From the NCBI GenBank assembly GCA_016185125.1, contig JACPOC010000021.1:179518-243517 (forward strand): DNA of 64,000 nt, given 5' to 3'. The notes below the pieces were generated by a model, which saw only the letters and a program-made list of their open reading frames with translations, did not search any database and was not told the origin of the DNA. The DNA is from Bacteroidota bacterium. Its GTDB lineage: Bacteria > Bacteroidota > Bacteroidia > B-17B0 > Aurantibacillaceae. Below are positions 7,150 to 16,203 of the stretch, piece after piece (within the stretch, counting starts at the first letter, position 1; every line of letters starts with the position of its first letter). The position numbers were made by a program, and so were the translations under genes.

Positions 7150-7157
7150 CAAAGATA
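7150..7157 (-). promoter_or_regulatory. Bacteroidota -7 box for gltX
   Basis: Minus-strand TATCTTTG matches TAnnTTTG and lies 6 nt before the ATG at 7143, implying a very short or leaderless transcript. No clear TTG -33 box is found at 19-21 nt, so this is a partial match. Confidence 0.4.
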
Positions 7158-7239
7158 ATGTTATTTGTTGTTTTAATGAAGCAAATATCTTAGCTTAGTA
7201 AAAAGATGCAGGTTATTGTTTACCATACAAAAAAAATTT

Positions 7240-8202
7240 ATGAAAAATAAAAACGCGGAATTTATTGAAGTTTATTTAAACGAGCTTGAAACGCTATTCA
7301 AAAAAAGCAAGAACGAGCAAAACCCTGCCTATTGGCTTTACACGAACAATGTAAGAACGCCATTGTTTATGCTGGAATCCATTACCCGTATTTTTGCAAA
7401 AACAACTAACGACCCCTTTGCTAAAACCTGGAACAAATTTTTTAAAAAATTGGAAGATGCTATTGGAGAAATAGATTATTACGACGCCTTGATTAAAGAG
7501 TTTAAACCTAAAAGATCGGTTAAAAAAGAACAGATAGATTATTTTACAAAAAAGCGCGACAAGACCCTTACCAAGCTAAACGAAAAATTAATTAATAGAA
7601 ATTTCTATACTTCGTTTCTTCTGCAATTCCGGGAAGGGAATATTATGAATTTTTCAGATAAGACGGTGCTTAAAAACATTCATGATCAAATTAAAACAGA
7701 AATACTTTTAACCGAAGAATTTTTTATAGATCATATAAATGGTTTCAAAGATTTTGAGGAAGGCGTTCATACAATGAGAAGAAAACTGAGATGGATAAGC
7801 ATTTATGGTATTAGCCTGGGCGGAATAGTTATTTTAAAAAAGAACAGAAAAAATTATGAATGGGAAAAAGAGTTTATTACCAAAACTGAATTAAATTCGA
7901 AATACAATAAATTACCTGTAAAAAAAGGATTGAATTACTACATACCTTTTAATGAAAAAGCTTTTTTAGCCTTAAGCCATGTTATAGATCAATTAGGAAT
8001 TATAAAAGATAAAGGCTTAAGCATAGAAGCATTGGCAAAATCGCGGGAAAAAACGGGTGCGGCTATAAAACCAAATAAGCCTGTAAATACTAGTATTGCC
8101 GGCGAATTAAAAATAAAAGAAGCTCTTTTAAAACAAGCTCACGAGTTGGTTTATAAATTTTTTATTACCTATAAAATTCATAATGAACTTTTAAAAGCAT
8201 AA
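7240..8202 (+). CDS. Helical, basic protein of unknown function (CHAD-like?)
   Basis: The product has about 320 residues from the ATG at 7240 (MKNKNAEFIEVYLNEL). An upstream in-frame TTG adds only eight residues. It is highly Lys-rich and helical, with no signal peptide. The stretch GVHTMRRKLRWISIYG around residues 180-195 resembles the 'H.(M)R...R' helix of CHAD domains, which bind polyphosphate or other polyanions. The rest is too diverged to be sure. It stands alone, divergent from gltX and 90 nt before the LytTR regulator gene. Confidence 0.6.
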   Translation: MKNKNAEFIEVYLNELETLFKKSKNEQNPAYWLYTNNVRTPLFMLESITRIFAKTTNDPFAKTWNKFFKKLEDAIGEIDYYDALIKEFKPKRSVKKEQIDYFTKKRDKTLTKLNEKLINRNFYTSFLLQFREGNIMNFSDKTVLKNIHDQIKTEILLTEEFFIDHINGFKDFEEGVHTMRRKLRWISIYGISLGGIVILKKNRKNYEWEKEFITKTELNSKYNKLPVKKGLNYYIPFNEKAFLALSHVIDQLGIIKDKGLSIEALAKSREKTGAAIKPNKPVNTSIAGELKIKEALLKQAHELVYKFFITYKIHNELLKA

Positions 8203-8291
8203 CCATCTTTTCACCAACAAAAAACCAATTTTTGATAATTGCATAATTTTTACTAACATTATATTATTAGCTTAAACAAAAACATTTAATC

Positions 8292-9041
8292 ATGAAAAAA
8301 TACCGTGCAGTTATAATAGATGACGAAGAAGACAGCCGAAGCAATACGAGAAATATGCTTCAGAATTACTGTCCCGAAATTGAAATAGCCGGAGAAGCGG
8401 CCAGCGGCCCCGATGGTAAATTAAAAATACAGGAGCTAAAGCCTCATGTTGTTTTTTTAGATATTAATATGCCCGGAATGAATGGGTTTGAGATGCTGGA
8501 AGGAATATACAACCGCGATTTTTGTGTTATATTTTTAACCGCTTACAGTGAACACGGAATTACCGCGGTTAAAGCAGGAGCTACCGATTACCTTTTAAAA
8601 CCCTTAATGCTCAGTGAACTTCAAAGTGCTATTCATAAAGTAGTACAACATTACGAACATACTAAAGGGCTCTCTGCCGCCGCAAAACCTGAACAGGATA
8701 AAAATCTGGTTTTAATTAACCACAGTAAAGGGTTTACGCTTGTAGATTTTAAAGATATTGTTTGGTTAGAAGCGAGTGATAACTACACCAATCTTTTTTT
8801 AAACGGACAAAAGAAAATAGTAGCGAGTAAAACCTTAAAAGAGTTTGAAATGATATTGCCAACAAGCGAATTTTTCAGAATTCATCGCTCGGCTCTTATA
8901 AATGTAAACTTTGTAAAAGAATATAGTAATAACGAAGGCGGGGAAGTAATTTTAAGTGATGGAACCCACGTACAAGTTAGCAAAGCACGAATTCAGGAAT
9001 TCTCTGATTTTATTAAAACAAAATCCGTTTCGCCTAAATAG
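8292..9041 (+). CDS. LytTR-family response regulator
   Basis: This is a 249-aa cytosolic two-component regulator. The receiver domain has the acidic pocket IDDEED near residue 10, phospho-acceptor Asp in VVFLDINMPGMNG (about residue 58), Thr/Ala switch in FLTAYSEHG and Lys in YLLKPL. A LytTR DNA-binding domain fills about residues 140-245 (NHSKGFTLVDFKDIVWLEA, FFRIHRSALINVNFV). These regulators pair with LytS/YehU-like kinases, and such a kinase is the next gene. A small terminator between them suggests partly separate expression. Confidence 0.93.
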   Translation: MKKYRAVIIDDEEDSRSNTRNMLQNYCPEIEIAGEAASGPDGKLKIQELKPHVVFLDINMPGMNGFEMLEGIYNRDFCVIFLTAYSEHGITAVKAGATDYLLKPLMLSELQSAIHKVVQHYEHTKGLSAAAKPEQDKNLVLINHSKGFTLVDFKDIVWLEASDNYTNLFLNGQKKIVASKTLKEFEMILPTSEFFRIHRSALINVNFVKEYSNNEGGEVILSDGTHVQVSKARIQEFSDFIKTKSVSPK

Positions 9042-9063
9042 TATAATTAAACAAATAGAGCGG

Positions 9064-9083
9064 AGCCCATTATTGGGCTTTTC
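9064..9083 (+). terminator. Short terminator-like hairpin after the LytTR gene
   Basis: AGCCCA (9064-9069) pairs with TGGGCT (9074-9079) over a TTAT loop and is followed by TTTC. The stem is only 6 bp with a weak T run, so it may attenuate rather than fully stop transcription into the kinase gene. Confidence 0.45.
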
Positions 9084-9113
9084 GCATTTTTATAAATAGA
9101 TAATTTTACGTTT

Positions 9114-12044
9114 CTGAACAAACTATACGCCGCCATATTTTTTTATCTAATTGTATTAGGGAATCTCTCCTACTCGCAAACTCCATCCTTTAACTTCCAA
9201 AAATTAGGTAGTGAAGAAGGTTTAAATAATGCCAACATCTTCAGCATTGAACAAAATGAAACAGGACTCCTGTATTTTACCACCCAAAACGGGATTTATT
9301 CTTACGACGGTTATAATTTTAATAAATTGGAAATAGATAGTTTAAAAAGCAATGCCTTATTAAACGTTTCCATTAGTAATTCCCGTGAAATTCTTCTTTC
9401 GCTTAGAAATGAAGGAATAGCAAGATTTGATATTCAGACAAAAAAATATTCAATTATTCCTTCCTTAAAATTTAAAAACAGCGCCGACAATTTTATTATT
9501 ACCTCTGATTATGCGTATTTGCTAACCGCGGAAATTAAACTCACTATTATTAACTTAAAAACAGGTAAAATTACGGAAGATCAAAACAGAGGTAAAGATC
9601 GGCTGAATCAGGCATTTTGCATTTTTAAGACTTTGGAAGGAAAAATATTGCTAGGTAGAAGCAATGGCTTATATGAACTAAAAGAAGATTCACAGGTTAA
9701 GCTGGAGGTGTTGGCAAACAATGCCATTCATTCTATAACACAAACAGCAGATGGCCGCTTAGTGGTAGGAGCTTCGGCCAAAGCTGCCTCTAGCCGAATT
9801 GTATTTATTAAAAATAATAGAATTGAAAAAGAAATCACTCCTAATTATAAGGCTAAAACATTTACCTACTTGCCCGATGGAGGAAAAACAATAGAAAAAA
9901 TAATTTGTGACGATTACAACCGTATTTGGTTTACTTCATACCCCGGTGAAAATTTATATTTATACCAGAATAACAAACTTTACGACGTTTTCGAAATTAT
10001 GGGCATTTCACCCACTCTTATTAAATGTATTTTTAAAGATAAGGCTCAGAATATTTGGATAGGAACATACAGCGAGGGGGTTCTGTTTATTGAAAATTCT
10101 TTTTTCAACGCGCTTAACTTTTCATTCAACAATAAGATTTTAAATGTAAACCAGGTTTTTTTAAAGAATAACATGCTCGTGGCCGCCACCAGTAACGGGC
10201 TTTATGGATTAAATTTAACAACCAACATTACAAGAACACTTTCAAAACCGGATGAATTTTTAACCGAACCCATAACCACTATTACTGAACTGAACGGCAT
10301 TTTATATTATTCAAAAAGAAGTCAGTTTGATATGAGTTCCGCGATATTTTCAGATCCAAAATACACCTACCGTTTAAAACCGGTCATCGCCAAAATATTC
10401 TATCCTATAGGTAACAATATTAATATAATTGCTGACTGGTCGGCCAACATATTATTATGCAATACAGATTGTACCAAAATTACAGATACACTTGTTTCTT
10501 TTGCAGATTACCAAGTTTCAATAAACGCGTTGCTTAAACAAGGAGATTCATTATACATTGCCACTAATAACGGCTTATTTATTTATGATTTTAAAACACA
10601 TACATACAAAAATATAATACGCTCAGAATTGAATTATAAAATAAATGACATAGCACTAATTAATAATCAAATATACGCCGCGCATGAAGCAGGAATTACT
10701 AATATTTCAACCAACCAACTCATTCAGCAATTAGGCAATTTAAGGTTAAATAGTGTAAAAAAAATTAAACAATTCAATCAAAAAATATGGTTGGCTACGC
10801 TCGACGGTGTTTTTGTATGCGATAATAATTTACAACCCTTAACCATTTTAAATAAAGCAACCGGCTTACCATCAAATTCAATTAACGATATAGTTTTTAG
10901 CAATAAAACCATTTGCATAGCTACTGCGCGTGGAGTTGCTATAACTGAATTGGATAGGATTATTAACAGGCAATTTAAACTTAAACCTGTGTTAATTCAG
11001 TCGATAAGTGTTGACGAAAATTTAATACAATTTGCACAAAACTCTATTTCCCTTTCATCATCACAAGAAAACGTGACCGTTAATTTTTACAGCCCTTTAT
11101 TCAACAAGCCTAACAAACAATTTTTCCGGTACAAGTTTGACAAGGGTGACTGGAACACGCTTACCAACACTTCCTTAACTTATCCCACAATTCCCGGAGG
11201 AAAACACAGTATTACTATAATCGCCTCAGCGGATAATATAATCTGGAGCGAACCCACTGTTATATACATAAATAAGGAAGAAAAACTAACAGAAACAAGT
11301 TGGATTTATTGGTTAATTACCATGGCCGGATTATTAACAATAGGAATAATAAGTTTTTTGATTGTAAAAAACGTAAAACAAAAAGCCACTAATCGCTTAC
11401 ATGAAGAACAGCAGGTTCATTTATTAAAACACCAGGCAATGAACGCCCTGTTAAGCCCGCACTTTATTTTTAATTCCTTAACATCTATCCAAAACTACAT
11501 TAATACAAACAACAGCCTAAAAGCGAGCGAATATCTTGCAAAATTTTCGAGACTCATACGAATGATAATTGAACGGGCTTCACAAAGTGAAATAACCCTG
11601 CAAGATGAATTGATGCGCTTAACTTATTATCTGGAATTAGAAAAAGAACGCTTTAAAAATAAATTTGATTATAAAATTTTCGTCGATCCTGAACTCAACC
11701 AAACAGAACTAAAAATACCAAATATGATTATACAGCCTCATGTGGAAAATTGCATCATACACGGCATCCTTCCTAAATTAGAGCATGGAACTTTAAATAT
11801 TAATTTTAATAAAAATTCAAACAACAAACTTATTATTACAATTGAAGATGACGGTGTAGGACTAATAAAAGCCAGAGAGAACGCCGCATCAGGACATAAA
11901 TCATTGGGCACAAATACAATTAAAAGTATTCTTGAAATTAATTCAAAATTAAGCGGCAAGCAACAAAATGTAACCATGATTGATAAATCTACACTTGGCG
12001 CATCTTCCTGTGGAACACTTATAACAATTGAATTAGAATTATAA
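9114..12044 (+). CDS. Beta-propeller sensor histidine kinase (ligand_beta/Y_Y_Y + HisKA_7TM-like His_kinase), non-ATG start
   Basis: This is the membrane sensor paired with the LytTR regulator. The first ATG (9327) lies 71 codons inside the protein. The frame is open and clearly coding upstream, from CTG 9114: NKLYAAIFFYLIVLGNLSYS is a signal peptide, then GSEEGLNNANIFSIEQNE and GIYSYDGYNF are typical propeller starts. A two-component-type propeller (NIWIGTYSEGV and similar blades) fills the first 600 residues. A Y_Y_Y domain (FRYKFDKGDWNTL ... PGGKHSITI) and one membrane segment (WIYWLITMAGLLTIGIIS, about residue 730) follow. The His_kinase domain has the phospho-acceptor in LLSPHFIFNSLTS (about 782), and the HATPase N box is around HVENCIIHG. 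Start choice is uncertain (CTG, ACG or ATA). Confidence 0.85.
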   Translation: MNKLYAAIFFYLIVLGNLSYSQTPSFNFQKLGSEEGLNNANIFSIEQNETGLLYFTTQNGIYSYDGYNFNKLEIDSLKSNALLNVSISNSREILLSLRNEGIARFDIQTKKYSIIPSLKFKNSADNFIITSDYAYLLTAEIKLTIINLKTGKITEDQNRGKDRLNQAFCIFKTLEGKILLGRSNGLYELKEDSQVKLEVLANNAIHSITQTADGRLVVGASAKAASSRIVFIKNNRIEKEITPNYKAKTFTYLPDGGKTIEKIICDDYNRIWFTSYPGENLYLYQNNKLYDVFEIMGISPTLIKCIFKDKAQNIWIGTYSEGVLFIENSFFNALNFSFNNKILNVNQVFLKNNMLVAATSNGLYGLNLTTNITRTLSKPDEFLTEPITTITELNGILYYSKRSQFDMSSAIFSDPKYTYRLKPVIAKIFYPIGNNINIIADWSANILLCNTDCTKITDTLVSFADYQVSINALLKQGDSLYIATNNGLFIYDFKTHTYKNIIRSELNYKINDIALINNQIYAAHEAGITNISTNQLIQQLGNLRLNSVKKIKQFNQKIWLATLDGVFVCDNNLQPLTILNKATGLPSNSINDIVFSNKTICIATARGVAITELDRIINRQFKLKPVLIQSISVDENLIQFAQNSISLSSSQENVTVNFYSPLFNKPNKQFFRYKFDKGDWNTLTNTSLTYPTIPGGKHSITIIASADNIIWSEPTVIYINKEEKLTETSWIYWLITMAGLLTIGIISFLIVKNVKQKATNRLHEEQQVHLLKHQAMNALLSPHFIFNSLTSIQNYINTNNSLKASEYLAKFSRLIRMIIERASQSEITLQDELMRLTYYLELEKERFKNKFDYKIFVDPELNQTELKIPNMIIQPHVENCIIHGILPKLEHGTLNINFNKNSNNKLIITIEDDGVGLIKARENAASGHKSLGTNTIKSILEINSKLSGKQQNVTMIDKSTLGASSCGTLITIELEL

Positions 12045-12045
12045 T

Positions 12046-13029
12046 ATCACAAAACTATTTACATATTTATTCCTGATTTCTTGTCTGAACTTTTATGCTC
12101 AAAAAGATTTTCTGCCCGACACCACCGGATTTTGCTTGGGAGATAGTGCTATGCTTGAGTTAAAAAAAGTAGATAAAAATGCTACTATTCAATGGACAAC
12201 CCCCTATCAGGGATTAATATATAATACAAAAAAAATTCCTGTAGACAGGCATGGAAAATATTACGTCAAAATCTCGCTTTCCGGAAAAACTATTCTTGAC
12301 AGCACTTTTACTAAACGTTATTCGAAACCAAAAATAATGTTACGCGATACTTTATTGTGTAAAGGCCGCCCACTACTTTTAGACGCGAAAAATCCGGGAA
12401 TGCGCTATCAGTGGAATACCGATGAAACATCACAAAAAATAAAGGTAGAAACCAGCGGCCGTTATTGGGTGAGAGTAACTAATAAAGGCTGTACAGTTGC
12501 GGATACCTTGAATGTAATATTTTTGCCGGGCACCATTATTAATTTTAGCCAAGAAGCCACTTTTTGCCTTAGTGATGAAAATAAAACATTAAGTATAAAA
12601 CCAATTCCCGGAACTAAAATATTGTGGAGTACCGGTGCCATTTATTCTTCTATTTCTGTTGCTAAAGAGGGTGTTTATTGGGTGAAAACTGAAAATAAAA
12701 GTTGCGGGCAACAAACCGATAGTGTGCGTGTAAAGTTAAAAGCCTGTGATTGTGAAATGCTAATTCCAAATAGTTTTACTCCGAACGAGGACAATCGCAA
12801 TGATTATTTTAACCCTGTTGTTCAATGCGAATATTCTTATTTTAGTATGACTATAAGCGATAAATGGGGTAACACGGTGTTCTTTACCAACAACATCAAT
12901 AGCAAATGGGATGGAAGATTTAAAGGGAATCTTTGTCCCGAAGAAGTTTATGTTTATCGTATTGAGAGTATAGAAAAGGGAAGTGACAAAAAATTGTCGA
13001 GAACAGGACACGTTTCATTGTTTCGTTAA
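12046..13029 (+). CDS. Secreted protein with gliding-motility/CHU_C (T9SS type B) C-terminal domain
   Basis: The frame is open from the kinase stop codon. It begins, without ATG, GTG or TTG, with a good signal peptide (TKLFTYLFLISCLNFYAQ); the first ATG at 12136 would remove it. Two Ig-like modules follow (LLCKGRPLLLDAKNPG ... YWVRVTNKGC; FCLSDENKTLSI ... GVYWVKTENKSCG). The CHU_C domain is last (IPNSFTPNEDNRNDYF, SDKWGNTVFFT, SKWDGRFKG, CPEEVYVYRI). Such proteins are exported by T9SS and stay on the surface. It is tightly placed behind the sensor kinase and may be co-expressed with it. The 12046 start (ATC) is a guess. Confidence 0.75.
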   Translation: MTKLFTYLFLISCLNFYAQKDFLPDTTGFCLGDSAMLELKKVDKNATIQWTTPYQGLIYNTKKIPVDRHGKYYVKISLSGKTILDSTFTKRYSKPKIMLRDTLLCKGRPLLLDAKNPGMRYQWNTDETSQKIKVETSGRYWVRVTNKGCTVADTLNVIFLPGTIINFSQEATFCLSDENKTLSIKPIPGTKILWSTGAIYSSISVAKEGVYWVKTENKSCGQQTDSVRVKLKACDCEMLIPNSFTPNEDNRNDYFNPVVQCEYSYFSMTISDKWGNTVFFTNNINSKWDGRFKGNLCPEEVYVYRIESIEKGSDKKLSRTGHVSLFR

Positions 13030-13071
13030 ATTTATCGAATTTAAAACATATAGATAAAAAATACTCTTAAC

Positions 13072-13106
13072 TTTCTGTAAAATTTCGCGTTTTAATATTA
13101 AGTTTG
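13072..13106 (+). promoter_or_regulatory. Candidate promoter of comB
   Basis: TAAGTTTG at 13099-13106 fits the -7 box TAnnTTTG. TTTCTG at 13072-13077 is a weak -33 candidate about 21 nt upstream. The ATG is at 13131, giving a short A-rich leader. Confidence 0.4.
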
Positions 13107-13130
13107 TAATGAATCCGTTGAAATTCTATA

Positions 13131-13838
13131 ATGAATATTGAAGTTTGCTTTACCCCACAGGCCTATCCTTTATTTCACAATCCAAATTCGATAGTGGTTG
13201 TTATTGATATTCTAAGGGCTACATCGGCAATTACCACCGCCTTTTTTAACGGCGTTTCAAAAATGATTCCTGTTGCAACAGTAGAAGAAGCCGCATCCTA
13301 TAAACACCAAGGATACATGGTGGCTGCCGAGCGTAACGGAGAAATTCTTGAAGGATTTGATCTTGGTAATAGTCCCTTTGGTTATATGAACGCCAAAGTT
13401 AAAGGCAAAACAATTGTTATTACTACAACCAATGGAACCCAAGCCATTGAAGCGTCGAAACAAGCAAAAAAAATTATTATTGGAAGTTTTTTAAATCAGG
13501 ATAGTGTAATTGATTATTTGCGTAAAGAAAAAAAAGATGTGCTTTTCGTTTGCGCCGGGTGGAAAAACAAATTTAATATGGAAGACACTTTGTTTGCCGG
13601 AGCTATTGCGCATGACCTGATCTATAAATATGATTTTACAACTTCATGCGATTCAACTTTATCCGCCATACATTTGCACTCATTGGCTAAACATAATTTG
13701 TACGGATTTTTGTCAAACTCTTCGCACCGTAACAGGCTCGCAAAATTAGACCTTGAACGCGATATTAAATATTGCCTTACGCCAAATCAATGTCCGGTAA
13801 TTCCAATTATGGAAGGAAATTTTCTTGTTAAGGCTTAG
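13131..13838 (+). CDS. comB: 2-phosphosulfolactate phosphatase family protein
   Basis: The 235-aa cytosolic protein matches the ComB family along its length: CFTPQAYPLF start, VVVIDILRATSAITTAFFNG, AERNGEILEGFDLGNSPFGY, TTTNGTQAIEASKQAK, VCAGWKNKFNMEDTLFAGA. ComB hydrolyses 2-phosphosulfolactate to sulfolactate with Mg2+ in coenzyme M synthesis. In bacteria the family is widespread without that pathway; a link to sulfonate or sulfonolipid chemistry is possible but not shown here. It ends convergently, overlapping the methyltransferase gene by 11 nt. Confidence 0.87.
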   Translation: MNIEVCFTPQAYPLFHNPNSIVVVIDILRATSAITTAFFNGVSKMIPVATVEEAASYKHQGYMVAAERNGEILEGFDLGNSPFGYMNAKVKGKTIVITTTNGTQAIEASKQAKKIIIGSFLNQDSVIDYLRKEKKDVLFVCAGWKNKFNMEDTLFAGAIAHDLIYKYDFTTSCDSTLSAIHLHSLAKHNLYGFLSNSSHRNRLAKLDLERDIKYCLTPNQCPVIPIMEGNFLVKA

Positions 13839-15018
13839 GTTGAAACTTATGAATTCTTTTGGTGCCTTCGTATAATTCGTATTTTAAAAAACGGCAATCA
13901 AGCGAACCGTTATATAGCTGAATTTTTCTGGAAGGACGCAAACCAACGCTCTTTACTCCTTCAGGTGCGCTTGTAATAATCCAAGCCACAAAGTTTTTAA
14001 AATCTTTTTTTAGTTTATCGCCTATTTCCTTATATAATTTTTCCGTTTCATCCAAGGGCATTCTTTCATTATATGGAGGGTTAAGAATAATCACTCCCGC
14101 TTTACGCTCAGTAGTCATATCAAAAAAAGACTGATGATTACAGGTAATAACATCATCTACTTTCGCATTCTTAATATTTATTTTAGCTTTTTTTATAGTT
14201 GGCTCATCAATTTCGTTAGCTATGATTTCAACGTTATGATTTTTTATTCTGCTGATGCAGCCGTCATAAATAGTTTCATATAAACTCTCATCATAATTTC
14301 GCCATTTCATAAAAGTAAAATCATTTCTATAATATCCAGGTGGAATATTGTTTGCCCACAAGGCAGCTTCAATGGCAATTGTTCCCGCACCGCACATACC
14401 ATCTATTAACAAATGATGTGGTTCCCAGCCGCTTAATTTAACCAATCCCGCTGCCAATACTTCTTTCATCGGTGCCTGATTGATATCCGAACGATAACCT
14501 CTTTTGTATAAAGGCTCGCCGCTGCTGTCGAGATTTAAAGTAACTTCATTTTTATAAATATGCGCGTAGAGTTTAAATGCGGGACGAATAAGATCTACAT
14601 CCGGCCTGCTTCCCGTTTTCTCTCTAAAACGATCCACTATTGCATCTTTTATTTTTTGGGAAACATATAAGCTGTGATCAAAAATTTCCGAATTCAATAC
14701 GCTTTCAATCATTATACTATCAGTAACAGAAATAAACTTTTCCCATTCAATCTGTTTTATTCCATCATAAAGTTCCTGTTCGGTCAAAGCTTCAAATTTT
14801 CCGATGGGCACAAGCACCTTTAAAGCTGTGTGCAAGCATAAATTTGCCTTATACAGAAAGCCAATGTCGCCGGTAACGGAAGCGCCACGTTTAAAAACGG
14901 AAACATCCCTCCCTCCAAGTTGTTGTAATTCTTTAGCAAGAACATCTTCAAGCCCGAAAAATGTGGTGACTTTCATTTCGAAATCGCCTTTGTGTGTAAA
15001 ATCGTATTTTAAATTCAC
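13828..15018 (-). CDS. THUMP-domain class I SAM-dependent rRNA methyltransferase (RlmL/YcbY N-half type)
   Basis: The 396-aa protein has an N-terminal THUMP region (TTFFGLEDVLAKELQQLGG ... VTGDIGFLYKANLCLHTAL). A Rossmann methyltransferase follows, with DGMCGAGTIAIEAALWANN (SAM loop) and the catalytic NPPY motif (IILNPPYNERM). It corresponds to the m2G2445-type half of RlmL without the RlmK half, as is usual in Bacteroidota. It is predicted to modify guanine N2 in 23S rRNA; the exact site is inferred. Its ATG overlaps the bestrophin stop by 4 nt, so the pair is coupled. Confidence 0.88.
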   Translation of the reverse strand: MNLKYDFTHKGDFEMKVTTFFGLEDVLAKELQQLGGRDVSVFKRGASVTGDIGFLYKANLCLHTALKVLVPIGKFEALTEQELYDGIKQIEWEKFISVTDSIMIESVLNSEIFDHSLYVSQKIKDAIVDRFREKTGSRPDVDLIRPAFKLYAHIYKNEVTLNLDSSGEPLYKRGYRSDINQAPMKEVLAAGLVKLSGWEPHHLLIDGMCGAGTIAIEAALWANNIPPGYYRNDFTFMKWRNYDESLYETIYDGCISRIKNHNVEIIANEIDEPTIKKAKINIKNAKVDDVITCNHQSFFDMTTERKAGVIILNPPYNERMPLDETEKLYKEIGDKLKKDFKNFVAWIITSAPEGVKSVGLRPSRKIQLYNGSLDCRFLKYELYEGTKRIHKFQPKP

Positions 15019-15890
15019 GTTAATAAAATTTCTTTAGTGTTATCCTTAATTCGTTGGGTAATTTCATCGGTGGGCAAATCATTAAAGTCTGTGCCAAAAG
15101 GATCCTCAATTTCTTCACTTATTAGTTCAAGGGATGCGAAAGCATAGAACATGATCATTACCATAGGAATAGACCAATATCCTGCTGTTAAGCCAAAAGA
15201 AATAGGCATGGTAATGATATAAATAAAAACTATCTTTTTAATAAAAATGCTGTACGAATAGGGAATGGGTGTGTTTTTAATCCGCTCACAAGCCCCGCAA
15301 ATATCATTCAGATCATCAAGGTTCTCATTAACAATTAAGTAATCATTAGGAGTTTTATTATTTACAACGCAAAAATTTAAAGTATATAATGTTAATTGCT
15401 TTGCAACATAATTTGGCTTGTGCGTGTTTTTCAAATAGTCAATCTTGGGAAGTTGTGCGGTATATTCAATTTCATTTTCAGCCGAGTTTCCACGTAAGTG
15501 TTCCTTCAGTGAAACAGCAAAATTACTAAGCATTACCTGCATTTCCTTTCGTGTGGAAACATCCGTTAAAGGAATTAAAGCGTGAAGTTTAATTGCCAGA
15601 TTTCTCGAATTGTTTAATAATGCGCCCCAGAGTTTTCTTCCTTCCCACCAACGGTCATAAGCGGAATTAATTCTAAATACCAAAACCAAGGAAATTATAA
15701 AACCTGAGATCTGATGAAAGATGGTTAGATTATTAGGTATGTAATTATGTAAATAGGTTTGTTCAAAATAACTGATTGCTCCTGTAATAAAACCCAACAA
15801 TAAAATAGCGGGGAACAGAATACGAAAGGTATCTGATTTATGAAAATGTACAATAAGTTTAAACCAGTCTTTAGGATTATATGTTACCAT
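15015..15890 (-). CDS. Bestrophin family membrane channel
   Basis: The 291-aa inner-membrane protein is of the bestrophin/UPF0187 (YneE) family. The start VTYNPKDWFKLIVHFHKSDT, helix ILFPAILLLGFITGAIS, the family stretch FRINSAYDRWWEGRKLWG and the late PFGTDFNDLPTD element all match. Bacterial bestrophins form pentameric anion or cation channels. It ends inside the start of the methyltransferase gene (ATGA overlap). The region just upstream holds a broken small gene. Confidence 0.88.
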   Translation of the reverse strand: MVTYNPKDWFKLIVHFHKSDTFRILFPAILLLGFITGAISYFEQTYLHNYIPNNLTIFHQISGFIISLVLVFRINSAYDRWWEGRKLWGALLNNSRNLAIKLHALIPLTDVSTRKEMQVMLSNFAVSLKEHLRGNSAENEIEYTAQLPKIDYLKNTHKPNYVAKQLTLYTLNFCVVNNKTPNDYLIVNENLDDLNDICGACERIKNTPIPYSYSIFIKKIVFIYIITMPISFGLTAGYWSIPMVMIMFYAFASLELISEEIEDPFGTDFNDLPTDEITQRIKDNTKEILLT

Positions 15891-15909
15891 TTAAAGTTTT
15901 TTACTTTTT

Positions 15910-16197
15910 TCATTCGTTCCCTTTTTCCGGAGTTTGCATATCATAAATAAACTTAGCGGTTGACTCTACCCAATTAATACTTTCTTCAACGCTTTTCGCC
16001 TGGTGTTCTCTTATCTGCTCATCTGTAACAGATAATAAAAACCAACCTTCTCATTTTTCTTTTTTTTTGAGGTGATCATAATTGTAATAAACTGGATAAA
16101 ATAATACATCATTTTGATCTTGAATTCTATTTGCATATTTTTTTATAGAATAAAATCTTCTACCTTTAATAGTTTTGAAAAGCCGCAAATATTCCAT
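15910..16197 (-). pseudogene. Small gene of unknown function interrupted by one in-frame TGA
   Basis: From ATG 16197 the frame reads MEYLRLFKTIKGRRFYSIKK ... VYYNYDHLKKKEK, then TGA at codon 49. It continues in the same frame as EGWFLLSVTDEQIREHQAKS ... WVESTAKFIYDMQTPEKGNE to a stop at 15910-15912 (96 codons in total). Both halves have normal coding composition and no frameshift, so a single nonsense change, or a recoded stop, is the only defect. The stop sits in an A-rich stretch (AAAAAAAAAGAAAAATGA). No family was recognised. It lies 13 nt before rocD's 3' end and 19 nt from the bestrophin start. Confidence 0.55.
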
Positions 16198-16203
16198 TCA
16201 GAT

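Noticed and set aside
9327..12044. ATG 9327 as the kinase start
   Set aside because: It would remove the signal peptide and first propeller blade that are clearly encoded upstream in the same frame.
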